From contig JALMGJ010000004.1 of assembly GCA_023362775.1 (NCBI GenBank), positions 53,841,298-53,905,297 on the forward strand: a stretch of 64,000 nt of DNA, written 5' to 3'. The stretch is from Charina bottae. Taxonomy: Eukaryota > Chordata > Lepidosauria > Squamata > Charinaidae. A program made the position numbers and the translations under genes. Shown one piece after another: positions 1 to 9,439 of this stretch. The number at the start of each line of letters is the position of its first letter. Position 1 is the first letter of the stretch. Below the pieces are notes generated by a model. It ran no database searches. It was not told the DNA's origin and saw nothing but the letters and a program-made list of their open reading frames with translations.

Positions 1-189
1 TCTCCTTAAGTCAAATGCACTTCTTTGGGGTTCACAACACTGGAGCTGTATGAACACAGCTAAAAATGCAGCTTTTTAAAGGAGCTGATGACAGGTACAA
101 TGTGCATATCTATGCATGCTCTGAATCGCTTTTCCCTTCTCATATCTGGGTCATCACACAGCCCTGTGATGATTACAACTTGTTCTAAA

Positions 190-262
190 GAGCCGCCAAG
201 AGTTGTTTAAGATGGGTGGCCATATAAATCTTTTAAAGAAATAAATAAAATAAAATAAAATA
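190..262 (+). mobile_element. L2/CR1-type LINE 3' tail (relic)
   Basis: A short block reads GAGCCGCCAAGAGTTG, then GATGGGTGGCCATATAAAT, and runs into a (AATAA)n tail. The same layout, a GCCC-AGAGT block, a GATGGGCGG block and an ATAAA tail, recurs at about 8340, 13800, 38300 (reverse) and at the end of the large LINE near 2930. It is read as the last part of a 5'-truncated copy. No coding sequence remains. Confidence 0.55.
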
Positions 263-1200
263 GCCATTCAGGAGCCCTAATGATTTAATTGGTAATTAAG
301 TTCAAGCGACACAATTGCTGGGATAGATATTACACGGCCCCACCCCTTGCAGATTCTGGCACCACAGAATAAGCACTCTTTACATAGCTTTCTTCTTCTG
401 TCATCTGTTCTGGCCTCAAGTTATGCTGAGAATTACAAACTAAAGGCTGAAATTGGCTTGCTGGAGTGGTGTAGACCATTCTTCATCCTGAAAATGGTTC
501 TCCTTTGAGCTAGTCTATCCTGCCCACCAGCTTCTTTTCAAAAATTCATTTTCTCTTGCTCTTCAGCTTGTCATTTACAATTATGACCTGCATGGAAATG
601 TTTTTCTTATTCTGCCTCTGAGTGATTTCTGTTGTCTTAGTCTTGCTTGTTTTTTCAGCCTGAACATTTTCTCTTTGCAGTAGTTGGGAATCTCTCTTTC
701 TCTCTCTCTGCCTTTCTCCCTCTACATATATGAGATTAATGTTTGCCTGTTGCCAAGCAGCAATATTTCACCACATAGGATGTCGGGCTTTTAACAGAAC
801 TGACATTAATATCAATGATTTTGGCTGCATCTGTATTATGATACAGCTTGCATGGAACTCACAAGATAAAGCTTTTTCAAAAGCCAAATGCATAAGAGTT
901 CAGGAACTCCCCCCCCCTTCTTTCTCCCTCATCTAACCTTAGGGAGGGCAGGTTTAAACTACCATGTTATTAAAACCTCCTGAGCTTTGGATAACAACAC
1001 TACAATTTGCATTCATTGGAAACAGACTGGTTAAAATTCCCTCAGGGAAACAATGCTTTTTGTACCAGCATAACCGAGAGATGCTGTAGGTAGGATTGGC
1101 TTAGAAATTGTTCATGGTGCCAGAATATTGGGATTCAACCAACACAGAGGACAATGAAATGCTACAGATACATGACTACTTTTTAAATTTAATTTGAAAG
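263..1200. other. Unassigned AT-rich sequence
   Basis: No gene or mobile element was recognised. A pyrimidine-rich CTCT stretch lies at about 690-723. The open frame at 730-936 is short, has no recognisable domain and is treated as chance. Confidence 0.5.
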
Positions 1201-1256
1201 AGCAATATATAAGAATCTGTTAACTTCATCTGGGGGATAAAGGGATACAAAGTGGA
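1201..1256 (+). repeat. Direct repeat, copy 1 (pairs with 2010-2063)
   Basis: This segment of about 55 bp (AGCA, ATAAGAATCTGTTAA, TTCATCTGG, GATACA, TGGA) recurs in the same orientation at 2010-2063 with about 85% identity by eye. The Penelope-like insertion lies between the copies. The duplication is therefore older than, and separate from, that insertion. Confidence 0.7.
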
Positions 1257-1330
1257 CCAGTTTGAGAGAACACTGGGTTATATGTTACTGCTACTATTAT
1301 TTCCCTCTATGTAGAAACAGAACTCCTGTG

Positions 1331-1344
1331 ATATAATAGTTAAG
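1331..1344 (+). repeat. 14-bp TSD, left copy, of the Penelope-like insertion
   Basis: ATATAATAGTTAAG here is repeated exactly at 1989-2002. The two copies bracket the Penelope-like insertion precisely. Confidence 0.85.
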
Positions 1345-1988
1345 TCTGTAGCTTGAATCATGTCAACTGGATTTCTATTTTCTTAATGGAAACGTTTCGC
1401 TCCTTATCCAAGGGGCTTCTTCAGTCTGAGCAAAGTTGGTAAGGGAATCCTAAATATGTTCCTAGGTAGCTGTGTGACCTTACACCTGGGGCTAGGTCAT
1501 GGTTATATTGAGATGTAATTTTTAAGTCCTTTTATCATCTAATGGAGGGTCGTTAAAAACACCATGCTGCTGTTGAGCTTCTGAAATGGTCTTAATCTTC
1601 CTAGGCACAGAAGACAACACGGGGAGGAAGATGGGGGAGAGTTTGTGCCTGAGGCCCCCACCTCTATTCAAGGAAGGATTTTCCAAGTTGGCATAAATGG
1701 ATTCCTTGACCCCTCTCTCAAACCACCTATCTTCTCTGTCTAAAATGTGAACATTAATGTCCTCAAATGAGTGTCCTTTTTCTTTTAGATGAAGATAAAC
1801 TGCTGACTCTGGTCCTGTGGTGTTATTTCTCCTGTGTTGTGCCATCCTCCTGTACATAGGTTGTTTGGTTTCTCCAATGTAGAGTTCAGAGCACTCCTCC
1901 AAACGTTTCCATTAAGAAAATAGAAATCCAGTTGACATGATTCAAGCTACAGACAATTCCACCTGGATGACTGAGAACCTTCATAGAC
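1345..1988 (-). mobile_element. Penelope-like element, 5'-truncated, with terminal inverted segment
   Basis: This insertion of about 644 bp is bounded by a perfect 14-bp TSD. Read on the minus strand it begins with a terminal-repeat fragment (1988-1901), joins directly to the end of a GIY-YIG endonuclease frame, passes through a 3' untranslated stretch and ends in the reverse complement of its own beginning. The 54-bp segment at 1344-1397 is the perfect reverse complement of 1901-1954. The untranslated and terminal segments match a second copy at 42228-42492. Inverted or partial terminal repeats on truncated copies are known for Penelope-like elements. The reverse transcriptase domain is missing. 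Confidence 0.88.
1522..1902 (-). pseudogene. Penelope-like GIY-YIG endonuclease domain fragment
   Basis: This frame of about 126 codons is the C-terminal endonuclease end of a Penelope-like polyprotein, a family in which a telomerase-like reverse transcriptase is fused to a GIY-YIG nuclease. Visible features are the YIG of the second motif half (residues 8-10), the R-R-x-A-Q-H-R segment (about 18-25), H44, the E in KES (residue 67) at the catalytic glutamate position, and the SLNRGGGL segment (about 77-84). The first codon is TTG, exactly at the junction with the inverted terminal segment, so there is no native start. All of the reverse transcriptase is absent, and the fragment cannot be an active element by itself. 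Confidence 0.9.
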
Positions 1989-2002
1989 ATATAATAGTTA
2001 AG
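1989..2002 (+). repeat. 14-bp TSD, right copy, of the Penelope-like insertion
   Basis: ATATAATAGTTAAG, identical to 1331-1344. Confidence 0.85.
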
Positions 2003-2009
2003 GTATTGG

Positions 2010-2063
2010 AGCATATAAGAATCTGTTAAATTCATCTGGAGGAAAAAAGAGATACAGGATGGA
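2010..2063 (+). repeat. Direct repeat, copy 2 (pairs with 1201-1256)
   Basis: See 1201-1256. It lies only 7 bp beyond the right TSD of the Penelope-like insertion. Confidence 0.7.
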
Positions 2064-2104
2064 TCTCCAGAAGTACAATCCTGTATGGACAATATGCTTT
2101 AGAG

Positions 2105-2375
2105 CAGAGCTTTCCAAACTGTGTGTCGTGACACAAAAGTGTGTCGCCACACACAGTCTGGTGTGTCACTACACAACCCGGAAGCGCTGATCATCATCAG
2201 CGCTTCCGGGTTTTCCCGCGGCGACACACCAACGGCGGCGTGCAAAAACCTGAAAGCGGCAGCAGCGCTTCCGGGTTTTTGCGCGCTGCTGCAATGGCGG
2301 CACTTCTGGGTTTTCCCGCGGCGACACACCAACAGCGGTTGGTGTGTCGCCGTGGGAAAACTTTGGAAAGCCCTG
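2105..2375. mobile_element. hAT-type MITE, family A, copy 1
   Basis: The element starts CAGAGCTTTCCAAA and ends TTTGGAAAGCCCTG, a terminal inverted repeat with one mismatch, and is flanked by the perfect 8-bp TSD CTTTAGAG (2097-2104 and 2376-2383). TIRs beginning CAG and 8-bp duplications are hallmarks of hAT transposons. The interior is GC-rich and carries a hairpin with 16-bp arms (AACCCGGAAGCGCTGA and its complement, about 2177-2215). It has no transposase and is very similar to the copy at 53899-54168. Confidence 0.92.
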
Positions 2376-2692
2376 CTTTAGAGCATAGTAAGATTTGAGC
2401 CCCATGTCTAGAGCAGCAATGATGGGATTGCTGGCTGTGTCAGTTGATCTGATAGAGTGATAATCCTGGCATCATCTTGTGCATTATTGGCATAGTAATG
2501 AAAATGGTGTGCAGGAGTCATACCCATGTTATTGTGAGTGGCCAACATTGTCAGCACAGTCTGTGATTGTGTTTCAGGGATCCTGGGTGGCCTATATGTT
2601 CTTTTTTATTTTTGGTTGTGCTAAGCATAAATTGGATACGGCAGTGATACTATTGGAGTATCTCCATCCTGTCAGAGCAGGTGGTGGCATCT

Positions 2693-2880
2693 AGCTGGCC
2701 TTTGCTAATTTCAGAAAAGTTAAGCAAGTCTAGACCTAGTTAGTACTTGGATGGAGTGTTCTGGACATCCCAGGACTCAGGGGGGGGAAAAAACACCACT
2801 GGAAGAAGGAAGTGGCAAACCACTTCCATACTATTGACAAGAAACAACATGGACATGTCCATTTAGTGACTAAGAGTCAA
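2693..2880 (+). mobile_element. 5S-rRNA-derived SINE (relic)
   Basis: The stretch at 2710-2757 follows the internal promoter half of vertebrate 5S rRNA: a GTTAAGCAAG block, then CCTAGTTAGTACTTGGATGG, which is close to the canonical 5S C-box region. It is followed by GGCAAACCACTTC, a TTGACAAGAAA block, GGACATGTCCAT and TGACTAAGAGTCAAG. That tail is similar to the tail of the tRNA-derived SINE at 54280-54375. 5S-headed SINEs are known in squamates. This copy is degraded and is not a functional 5S gene. Confidence 0.72.
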
Positions 2881-3116
2881 GCTCTGCTCAAAGGAGATTT
2901 TGCCTTTATCTCAGCTCAGTATATTTATTTATTTATTTATTTATGTTTCAATTTATATACCGCTCCATCTCCCCGCAAGGGAACTCTGGGTGGTTTACAA
3001 AACACAAAAATTAAAATCCGACAATTAAAACAACCCAATAAAACACTCTAATATATTAAAATTAAATATAAAAATCCAAGATGCGGTGGTATGATGTTTG
3101 GATGTTTAAAAGGGCC

Positions 3117-6100
3117 CTATGGCACCAGCCATCCCCAAGAGGAACTGTTCCCCCCCTCCCCCCACGCAAGGCGGCAGAACCAGGTCTTTAAGTTCTTTCT
3201 GAAGGCTGGGAGCGATGAGGCCTGCCTCACCTCCGGGGGTAGCATATTCCAAAGGGTGGGCGCCGTTATCGAGAAGGCACGCCTCCTAGACCCCGTCAGG
3301 TGACATTCCTTTACGGACGGGATCCGTAGCATACCCTCTCTGAATGACCGAGTGGGACGGTTCGACGTTATGGGGATGAGACGGTCCCTCAGGTAACCTG
3401 GCCCCATGCCATGTAGGGCTTTAAAGGTGATAACCAACACCTTGAATTGGACCCGGAAGCACACAGGCACCCAGTGCAGCTGTCGCAACAGAGGTGTCAC
3501 ATGCGCTGATCTAGGCGCACCAATAACTGCGCGAGCAGCCGCATTCTGGACCAATTGAAGCTTCCGGATACTCCTCAAGGGTAGCCCCATGTAGAGCGCG
3601 TTGCAATAGTCTATATGGGAGATGACCAGGGCATGAGTGACTGTACGGAGGGCTTCCCGATCCAGGAAAGGGCGTAACTGACGCACAACACGAAGTTGTG
3701 CAAAAGCCCTCCTGGCCACGGCTACCACCTGCTCTTCGAGCAGGAGCCGTGAGTCCAGAAGAACCCCCAAATTACGCACTTGGTCTGAATGGGGTAGTGC
3801 AACCCCATCCAGAACTAGAGATGACAACTTCCTGGATCCACGGGAGCCATCAATCCACAGCCACTCCGTCTTACCAGGGTTCAGTCGAAGCCTGTTGTTC
3901 CCCATCCAGACCCCCACAGCCTCCAGGCACTGAGAAAGGGTAGCCACTGCATCACTTATCTCACCAGGGATGGAAATATATAATTGAGTATCGTCTGCAT
4001 ATTGATGGTATCTCATCCCATGGTGACGGATGATCTCACCCAGCGGTTTCATGTAGATGTTAAATAGGAGAGGGGAAAGAACCGAACCCTGCGGTACCCC
4101 ACAGACGAGGGGGCGAGGGTCGGACCTTTCCTCTCCTATTACCACCGATTGGGAACGGCCCTGGAGGAAGGAGGTGAACCAACGCAGAACTACGCCTCCC
4201 ACCCCCAACTCCCTGAGCCGTCCCAAAAGGATACCATGGTCGATGGTATCGAATGCCGCTGAGAGGTCAAGAAGAGCTAGGATGGATGCACTCCCTCCAT
4301 CCCGCTCCCGCCAGAGATCATCTGTAAGCGCGACCAATGCAGTTTCCACCCCATATCCCGGCCTGAAACCCGACTGGAAGGGGTCCAGATAATCCGTATC
4401 ATCCAGGATCCTCTGGAGTTGCAACGCCACCGCTTTCTCAACCACCTTCCCTAAAAAGGGGAGGTGGGAGACAGGACGAAAATTGTCCAATATAGTAGGG
4501 TCCAGTGATGGTTTCTTGAGGAGGGGGTGCACCAAAGCCCCTTTAAAAGCAGCTGGGAACACCCCCTCCCCCAGAGATGCATTAACCATCACCTGGACCC
4601 AACCACATGTCACCTCCCGGGCTGCCTGTACCAGCCAGGAAGGGCATGGGTCCAGATGACATGTGGTGGCCCTTACAACCCGAAGGATCCTGTCCACTTC
4701 CTTAGGTCCAACAGGATCGAACTGTTCCCAGATAACCGGGCAAAGACGTTCCCTCGGCATCTCCCCAGACTGTGCTACACGCTTAGAGTCCAACTTAGAC
4801 CGAATCTGAGCGACTTTATCCTGCAGATGCTCAGAAAATTCTTCCGCACGGCCCTGTAGGTGGGTCACAGACTCCACCTTTCCCAACAGAGATCTTGTTA
4901 TCTTAAACAGGGTCGTCGGGCGGCATTCTGCGGACGCAATAAGAGCGGAGAAATATTGACGTTTCGCCGCTCTTACCGCCACAAGGTAGGTCTTAACAGC
5001 GACTCTAGCTTGTGTTCGGTCAGATTCAGACCTTGTCTTTCTCCAGCGGCGCTCTAGGCGTCTCTTAACCCTCTTCAAGACCCTCAACTCCTCCGTATAC
5101 CAAGGGGAGTATCGGGTCAAGTGTGGCAAGAGAGGCCGCATAGGCGCGATCCTGTCCAAGGCCCCGGCCGCCTCCCTATTCCAGGTTGCGGCCAGGACCT
5201 CCGCTGGAGCGTGCAGTAGATCCTGAGGTACAGCCCCCAGCTCCCTCTGAAACCCTATTGGGTCCATTAGTCGCCGGGGGCGGACCAATCGATTGGGTCC
5301 TGCCTCCCTGTGGAGTGGGGCGGCATAAGAGAATCTCAAGGTCACCAGGGCATGATCTGACCATGACAAAGGGGAAAGATGTAACTCTCCCCTCAGAGCA
5401 TACTGCCACTGCTCCGACAAGAAAACTAAGTCCGGGGTGAGTCCACTGTCTCGAGTTGGGTCTCGAATAATCTGGAACAGGCCCATGGCTGCCATGGTAG
5501 TCATGAACTCCCGAGCTGCCTCCGAGGCACGTCCCAGGGACGGCAGATTGAAATCCCCCAGAACCATAAGCCTAGGGAATTCCACTGCCAGCCCCAAGAC
5601 GGCCTCCAGCAGCTCAGGCAGGGATGTCGCTATGCAGCAGGGAGGCTGGTACAGCAGCAACACTCCCAACTGTTCTCGAGAACCCAACTTGAAAAACAGG
5701 GTCTCACAACCGGCTACTTGCGGAGCAGTGCCCCTGAAGGCCACTAGAGACTCTCGAATTACAACCGCCACCCCTCCTCCCCTGCCCCTGAGTCTCGGCT
5801 GGTGCCACACTTGAAACCCAGCTGGGCATATTTCAGAGAGGGCTACCCCCCCCCTCCGAGCTCAGCCAGGTCTCGGTGATACATGCCAGGTCTGCCCCCT
5901 CTTCCGTGATCAAATCACATATGAGGGGGCCCTTGTTGTTAACAGACCTGGCATTAAGCAGCAGCAGCCGGAAACCGGGGCCCTGAAGGATCTGCTGACC
6001 AGGACCTGGGTATGAACGTGGAGGGCCGGAACACGCCACCAGTAATAAACACCGGGGGCGTCTTCCCCAACGATGGCCCGCCCTCCAGTTCCCATCATAA

Positions 6101-6234
6101 CATCCCCGGCCCGTCACCACTTCGATAGGGCAGCCCACTCCATAACCCCCAGAGCTTCCAGGTCCAGATGCCTCCACTCCCAGACCTTCAAAGACCCTAG
6201 GTTGAAACATGGGTCCCCTCCCACACGCACACAT
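3117..6234 (-). pseudogene. L2/CR1-type ORF2: endonuclease plus reverse transcriptase, one frameshift
   Basis: Translation probably starts at the ATG at 6234. The first 133 codons reach the beginning of the endonuclease (LLLLNARSVNNK, ITETWLSSEGG) and then fall out of frame in a run of nine C on the plus strand (5846-5854). The frame downstream is open for about 897 codons to the stop at 3117. It carries the endonuclease motifs LGDFNLP (about residue 85) and SDHALV (about 152), and the reverse transcriptase motifs DLSAAFDTIDH (about 520), GVPQGSVLSPLLFNIYM and QYADDTQLYIS (about 603). The end contains LHWVPVCFRVQFKV and FRKNLKTWF, typical of L2/CR1 C termini. A one-base indel in a homopolymer is the only break, so the copy is probably young, or the indel is an assembly error. 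I favour L2 over CR1 proper but cannot settle the clade. Confidence 0.88.
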
Positions 6235-7348
6235 CTCTCAAACTCAGTCAACTTCTAGTGATGGTAGGCCCCCCCCAGCGCACCAGCCTAAGCTCTCGGC
6301 ACTGAAAGGGCCTAACCACCACAACCACACCTACAATGTCCCCCCCACAACCACTCTCACTGGTCGCAGAGAGATATCATCCACTCCTGCCCACCACCTG
6401 CCTCTCACTCAGGTGTGGGCACTCATACATACTATCACACAATCTTGGACTCCCCCCTGACTCTCTCACATCCAGGGGGGGCCACATTCACACTACAGGG
6501 ACCCTAAAAAATCTCTGCCGCCTATAAATAAATGTGGGTACAGATGGGGGCTTCCTCTTAGTTGTTAAACTAAAGTTAAAAGTCCAATAAAAACCTTCCA
6601 CCGTTGTTGATTTCCGGGGGATATTATGGCTGGTCCCCCATTCCTGAACCCGTCGTCCCCCCTTAGACCCCCGCCCCCACAATTAAAGACCACCAGGCCC
6701 ACCAAAAGATCGTCCAAATCGGCGTGCCCCAAGACCTAGCACGCTCCGCTGCTCTGCTCTCCCGTCTTGTTGTAGTGCCAAGGTCTCACAAGCCTCCAGT
6801 GTATATTAAATCTCTGGGGCTCGCCAGGTCCATTAATAGTTGCGGGGGTTTGTCAAAGTCCGTTTTGGCCCCAAGTTCCCATAAATATAGTGGAGTACTT
6901 GTCCACAAGGTCCACAGGCTTCTGATTACACTCCGCCACTCCGCCGTTTCCTCCGCTACACCAGAGGGCCGCCAAGGGGCCGTGCGTCCTTGACCGAATA
7001 GTAAGAAGTCACCAGGGATCACTGGGAGTCCGCCCAGTCCGCAATGGGCTCGCCCGAGCCCCCAAAGCCCGCAGGGAAAAGCACCGCGTTTCGCCGTTTT
7101 CCAACTCTCCTCCTCCAAACGGCCATCGCGTTTTGCTGCCCCGCTTCGCCGCCTCGTCGCCTGCTGTTCCACCCGGGGGGGTCCAGCCATCTCCCCACCT
7201 CGGTCTAGAGATGAAAGCCGAGGGAACCTCACAAAATCCCCTACCCACACCTCCAGGTAACAAAAAGGCAGGTAGGGTGGGATTCAGGAGACCAGGAACC
7301 CCTCTCCCGGAGCAGCGCTCAGCGGCGGCCACTCCCGATCGCCATATT
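6235..7348 (-). other. 5' region of the L2/CR1-type LINE
   Basis: This CpG-rich stretch lies upstream of the ORF2 start on the minus strand. Open frames at 6488-6682, 6786-7250 and 7009-7392 are low-complexity (rich in G, R, P, W) and overlap in different frames. I see no esterase, zinc-knuckle or coiled-coil ORF1 signature. It is therefore called the 5' UTR with possible internal promoter. Confidence 0.55.
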
Positions 7349-7392
7349 GTGAGTGAGCATAGGATTGTTTGAACAAGCAAGAGATAACCCAC

Positions 7393-8335
7393 TGATTGGA
7401 CAGAAATCTTAGGATGCCAGGCAAAAAGTGGGAAGGGGACACATTTGACATCATTCTGTAATTTATCTCTCTGGTTCCATTCTTATTCCCAAAGGAAGGA
7501 ATAATGACTTGACACAAGAAATATCTTAAATAACTTGGTTCATTTGAGTGGTTCAGTCTTAAAATACAGGCTGGTTTTAGTGGCACATTACTAGTGTAGC
7601 TTTGCAGCTGCTCCTTTAAAACAAAGGAATGGGATGGGGGAGGGCGCATTTCTTATGTTGGTATCAAACACTGGTTCTTTGCCAGAACATTGGGGGTGCC
7701 AGGAAGGTTTGGCAGGGGGTGAGTCACCATTTACTTTTGAGATGGCTTTGGTTTCTTCAAGAGTTCTGAAAGAATCTGGACTTAGGGGCATAACTTTTTC
7801 ATATGAGAGATTTTCTAATGTCTTCTTAACTAATTGACTTGATTTTTTTGTTGGAAGACAGCCAGAGGCTGAAAGGGATTAAAGCTGTTAAAAATGAGAT
7901 ACTTTGATGTGGCTGAAATCCTATTAAATTTTGGATACAAGATTTCTTTAGCAATGTTATATTTTAACCACAAAAGCCGCTCACAGAGAACTGTTCACAA
8001 ATTCTGCTAGATTTTTTTTTCCTGTTAAGGAAGAAAGGCACCTGCCATGGAAGATACTATTAGAACAGGCAAAATCCTACATGTTGAAAGGATATGGTAG
8101 GCATGTTTTCTTCCTATACTGTTAAGAAAAGATTTATGGGAATGGTGTATTTGACTATTAAGACCAGTGTGGAATCTTCCAGGTGCCTTTCTGGAAGCCA
8201 GCAGTATCAATTGACCTATTCTAGTTTTTTGGTAGGAAGAAAACTTAGGGATGTAATTTGTTTTCCTCCTCCTCCTACATTATTTTCTGCCTAGCTATGC
8301 CTTTTAAACAGTGCACCACAAATGGAAAGTCAAAA
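7393..8335. other. Unassigned AT-rich sequence
   Basis: No gene or element was recognised. Short open frames on both strands have no domain. Confidence 0.5.
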
Positions 8336-8339
8336 TTGT

Positions 8340-8443
8340 TCTTTCCTGACCCAGCCAGGGACAACCGCCCTTTGGGGGAGATGGCATGGTGATAAAAGTC
8401 TAATTAATTAATTAATTAATTAATAATAAATAAATAAATAAAA
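8340..8443 (+). mobile_element. L2/CR1-type 3' tail with (TAAT)/(TAAA) repeat
   Basis: CCGCCCTTTGGGGGAGATGG is a degraded form of the L2-type 3' block, followed by TAATTAATTAAT and AATAAATAAATAAA. It is a severely truncated copy. Confidence 0.5.
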
Positions 8444-9430
8444 CATTTTAATCTTGCTGCATCATTCACATATCAGTTCCTGCATCCCAAGAGTTCTGCC
8501 TAAAGTAGATATCTTCATGGGTGATCCTACACACAGAATTCTTTGTCATGCATCAAAGGTTGTCTTCTCATGAAGTTAAATATGTGTCAAGTGACTATAT
8601 TTAAATACTTTTGTAACTGAAACATGTATAGCTGACCAGTTGGTCTGTGCATTTCTAAGGGAACCTATAATAATAATGAGATAAATTCTGCTACTTTCTA
8701 AAGGCTTTTTGCTCCAACATCCATCTTGTGTTGTGACCTAAATGGCAGAGACAGTTATTTCCTGATCAGATGAGTCACTGGACAACTGTGCAAAATTGTA
8801 TTATGTCAATGAAACTTTTTGTAGCATAAACATTAAAAAATTATACAGTCTCTGTGTGAAATGAAAGTGAGTTCCAAAGATCATTTCTCCACCTAATAAC
8901 ACAGTTAATTAACTGAAAGATTAAATATCAATTTTGTGAAGAGATAGATTACAAGGGTTAAGAAATACATGAGCTCGAGTGGGTTAGTGTGACCCACAAG
9001 GCATTCATGCTGCTGAAATTCCTTTCTGCCAACTGAAACCATTTTCTGTTGGCTGACTCTAAGATTTGCTGACAGAACAGAGAGTCATACTAACAGAAGA
9101 GCTGAAATCACAGTGAAAAAGAGGTTAAGGCAATAGAGGAACTGCATTATAGCATATTGAAACCCAATAGACTGCACTATAGAAAAGTGTAGATGGGATT
9201 TCTAAATAGAATAATCAAATAGAAAATAAAATGGAACCACCGTATTTTCCTAAGCATGTGTTCTATCAGAAATGTAACAATCTTATTTTTTTACTTGTGT
9301 TTTGTATCACAAAATTGAGATTTAATACTATGATTGAGATACTAAAATTGAGATTTTAATACTATTAAAATTGAATTTTAATACATAATAATTCTATGTT
9401 AATATGTGTAAGTACATTTCAAAGTGACAA
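8444..9430. other. Unassigned AT-rich sequence
   Basis: No gene or element was recognised. A triplication-like stretch near 9310-9380 repeats AATTGAGATTTTAATACTAT-type words. Confidence 0.45.
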
Positions 9431-9439
9431 TGAGCAAAA

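Larger units (their letters stand above)
2925..7348 (-). mobile_element. Near full-length L2/CR1-type LINE
   Basis: The element reads on the minus strand from a GC- and CpG-rich 5' region starting near 7348 to a short 3' UTR ending in an ATAAA-type tail at about 2925-2945. It encodes an apurinic-type endonuclease and a reverse transcriptase in one frame broken by a single frameshift. The 3' end (CCACCCAGAGTTCCC, then GGGGAGATGGAGCGG, then the tail) recurs in several truncated copies in this window. Both flanks are AT-rich, so the element stands out in base composition. No convincing TSD was found. The 5' end is set by the composition change and is uncertain by some tens of bases. Confidence 0.85.

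Noticed and set aside
2710..2757. Functional 5S rRNA gene
   Set aside because: Only the promoter half is similar, with several changes, no T-run terminator, and a SINE tail follows.
5186..5814. Plus-strand open frames over the LINE (for example 5186-5440 and 5437-5814)
   Set aside because: They are antisense shadows of the LINE ORF2; they have no domain and reflect GC-rich composition.
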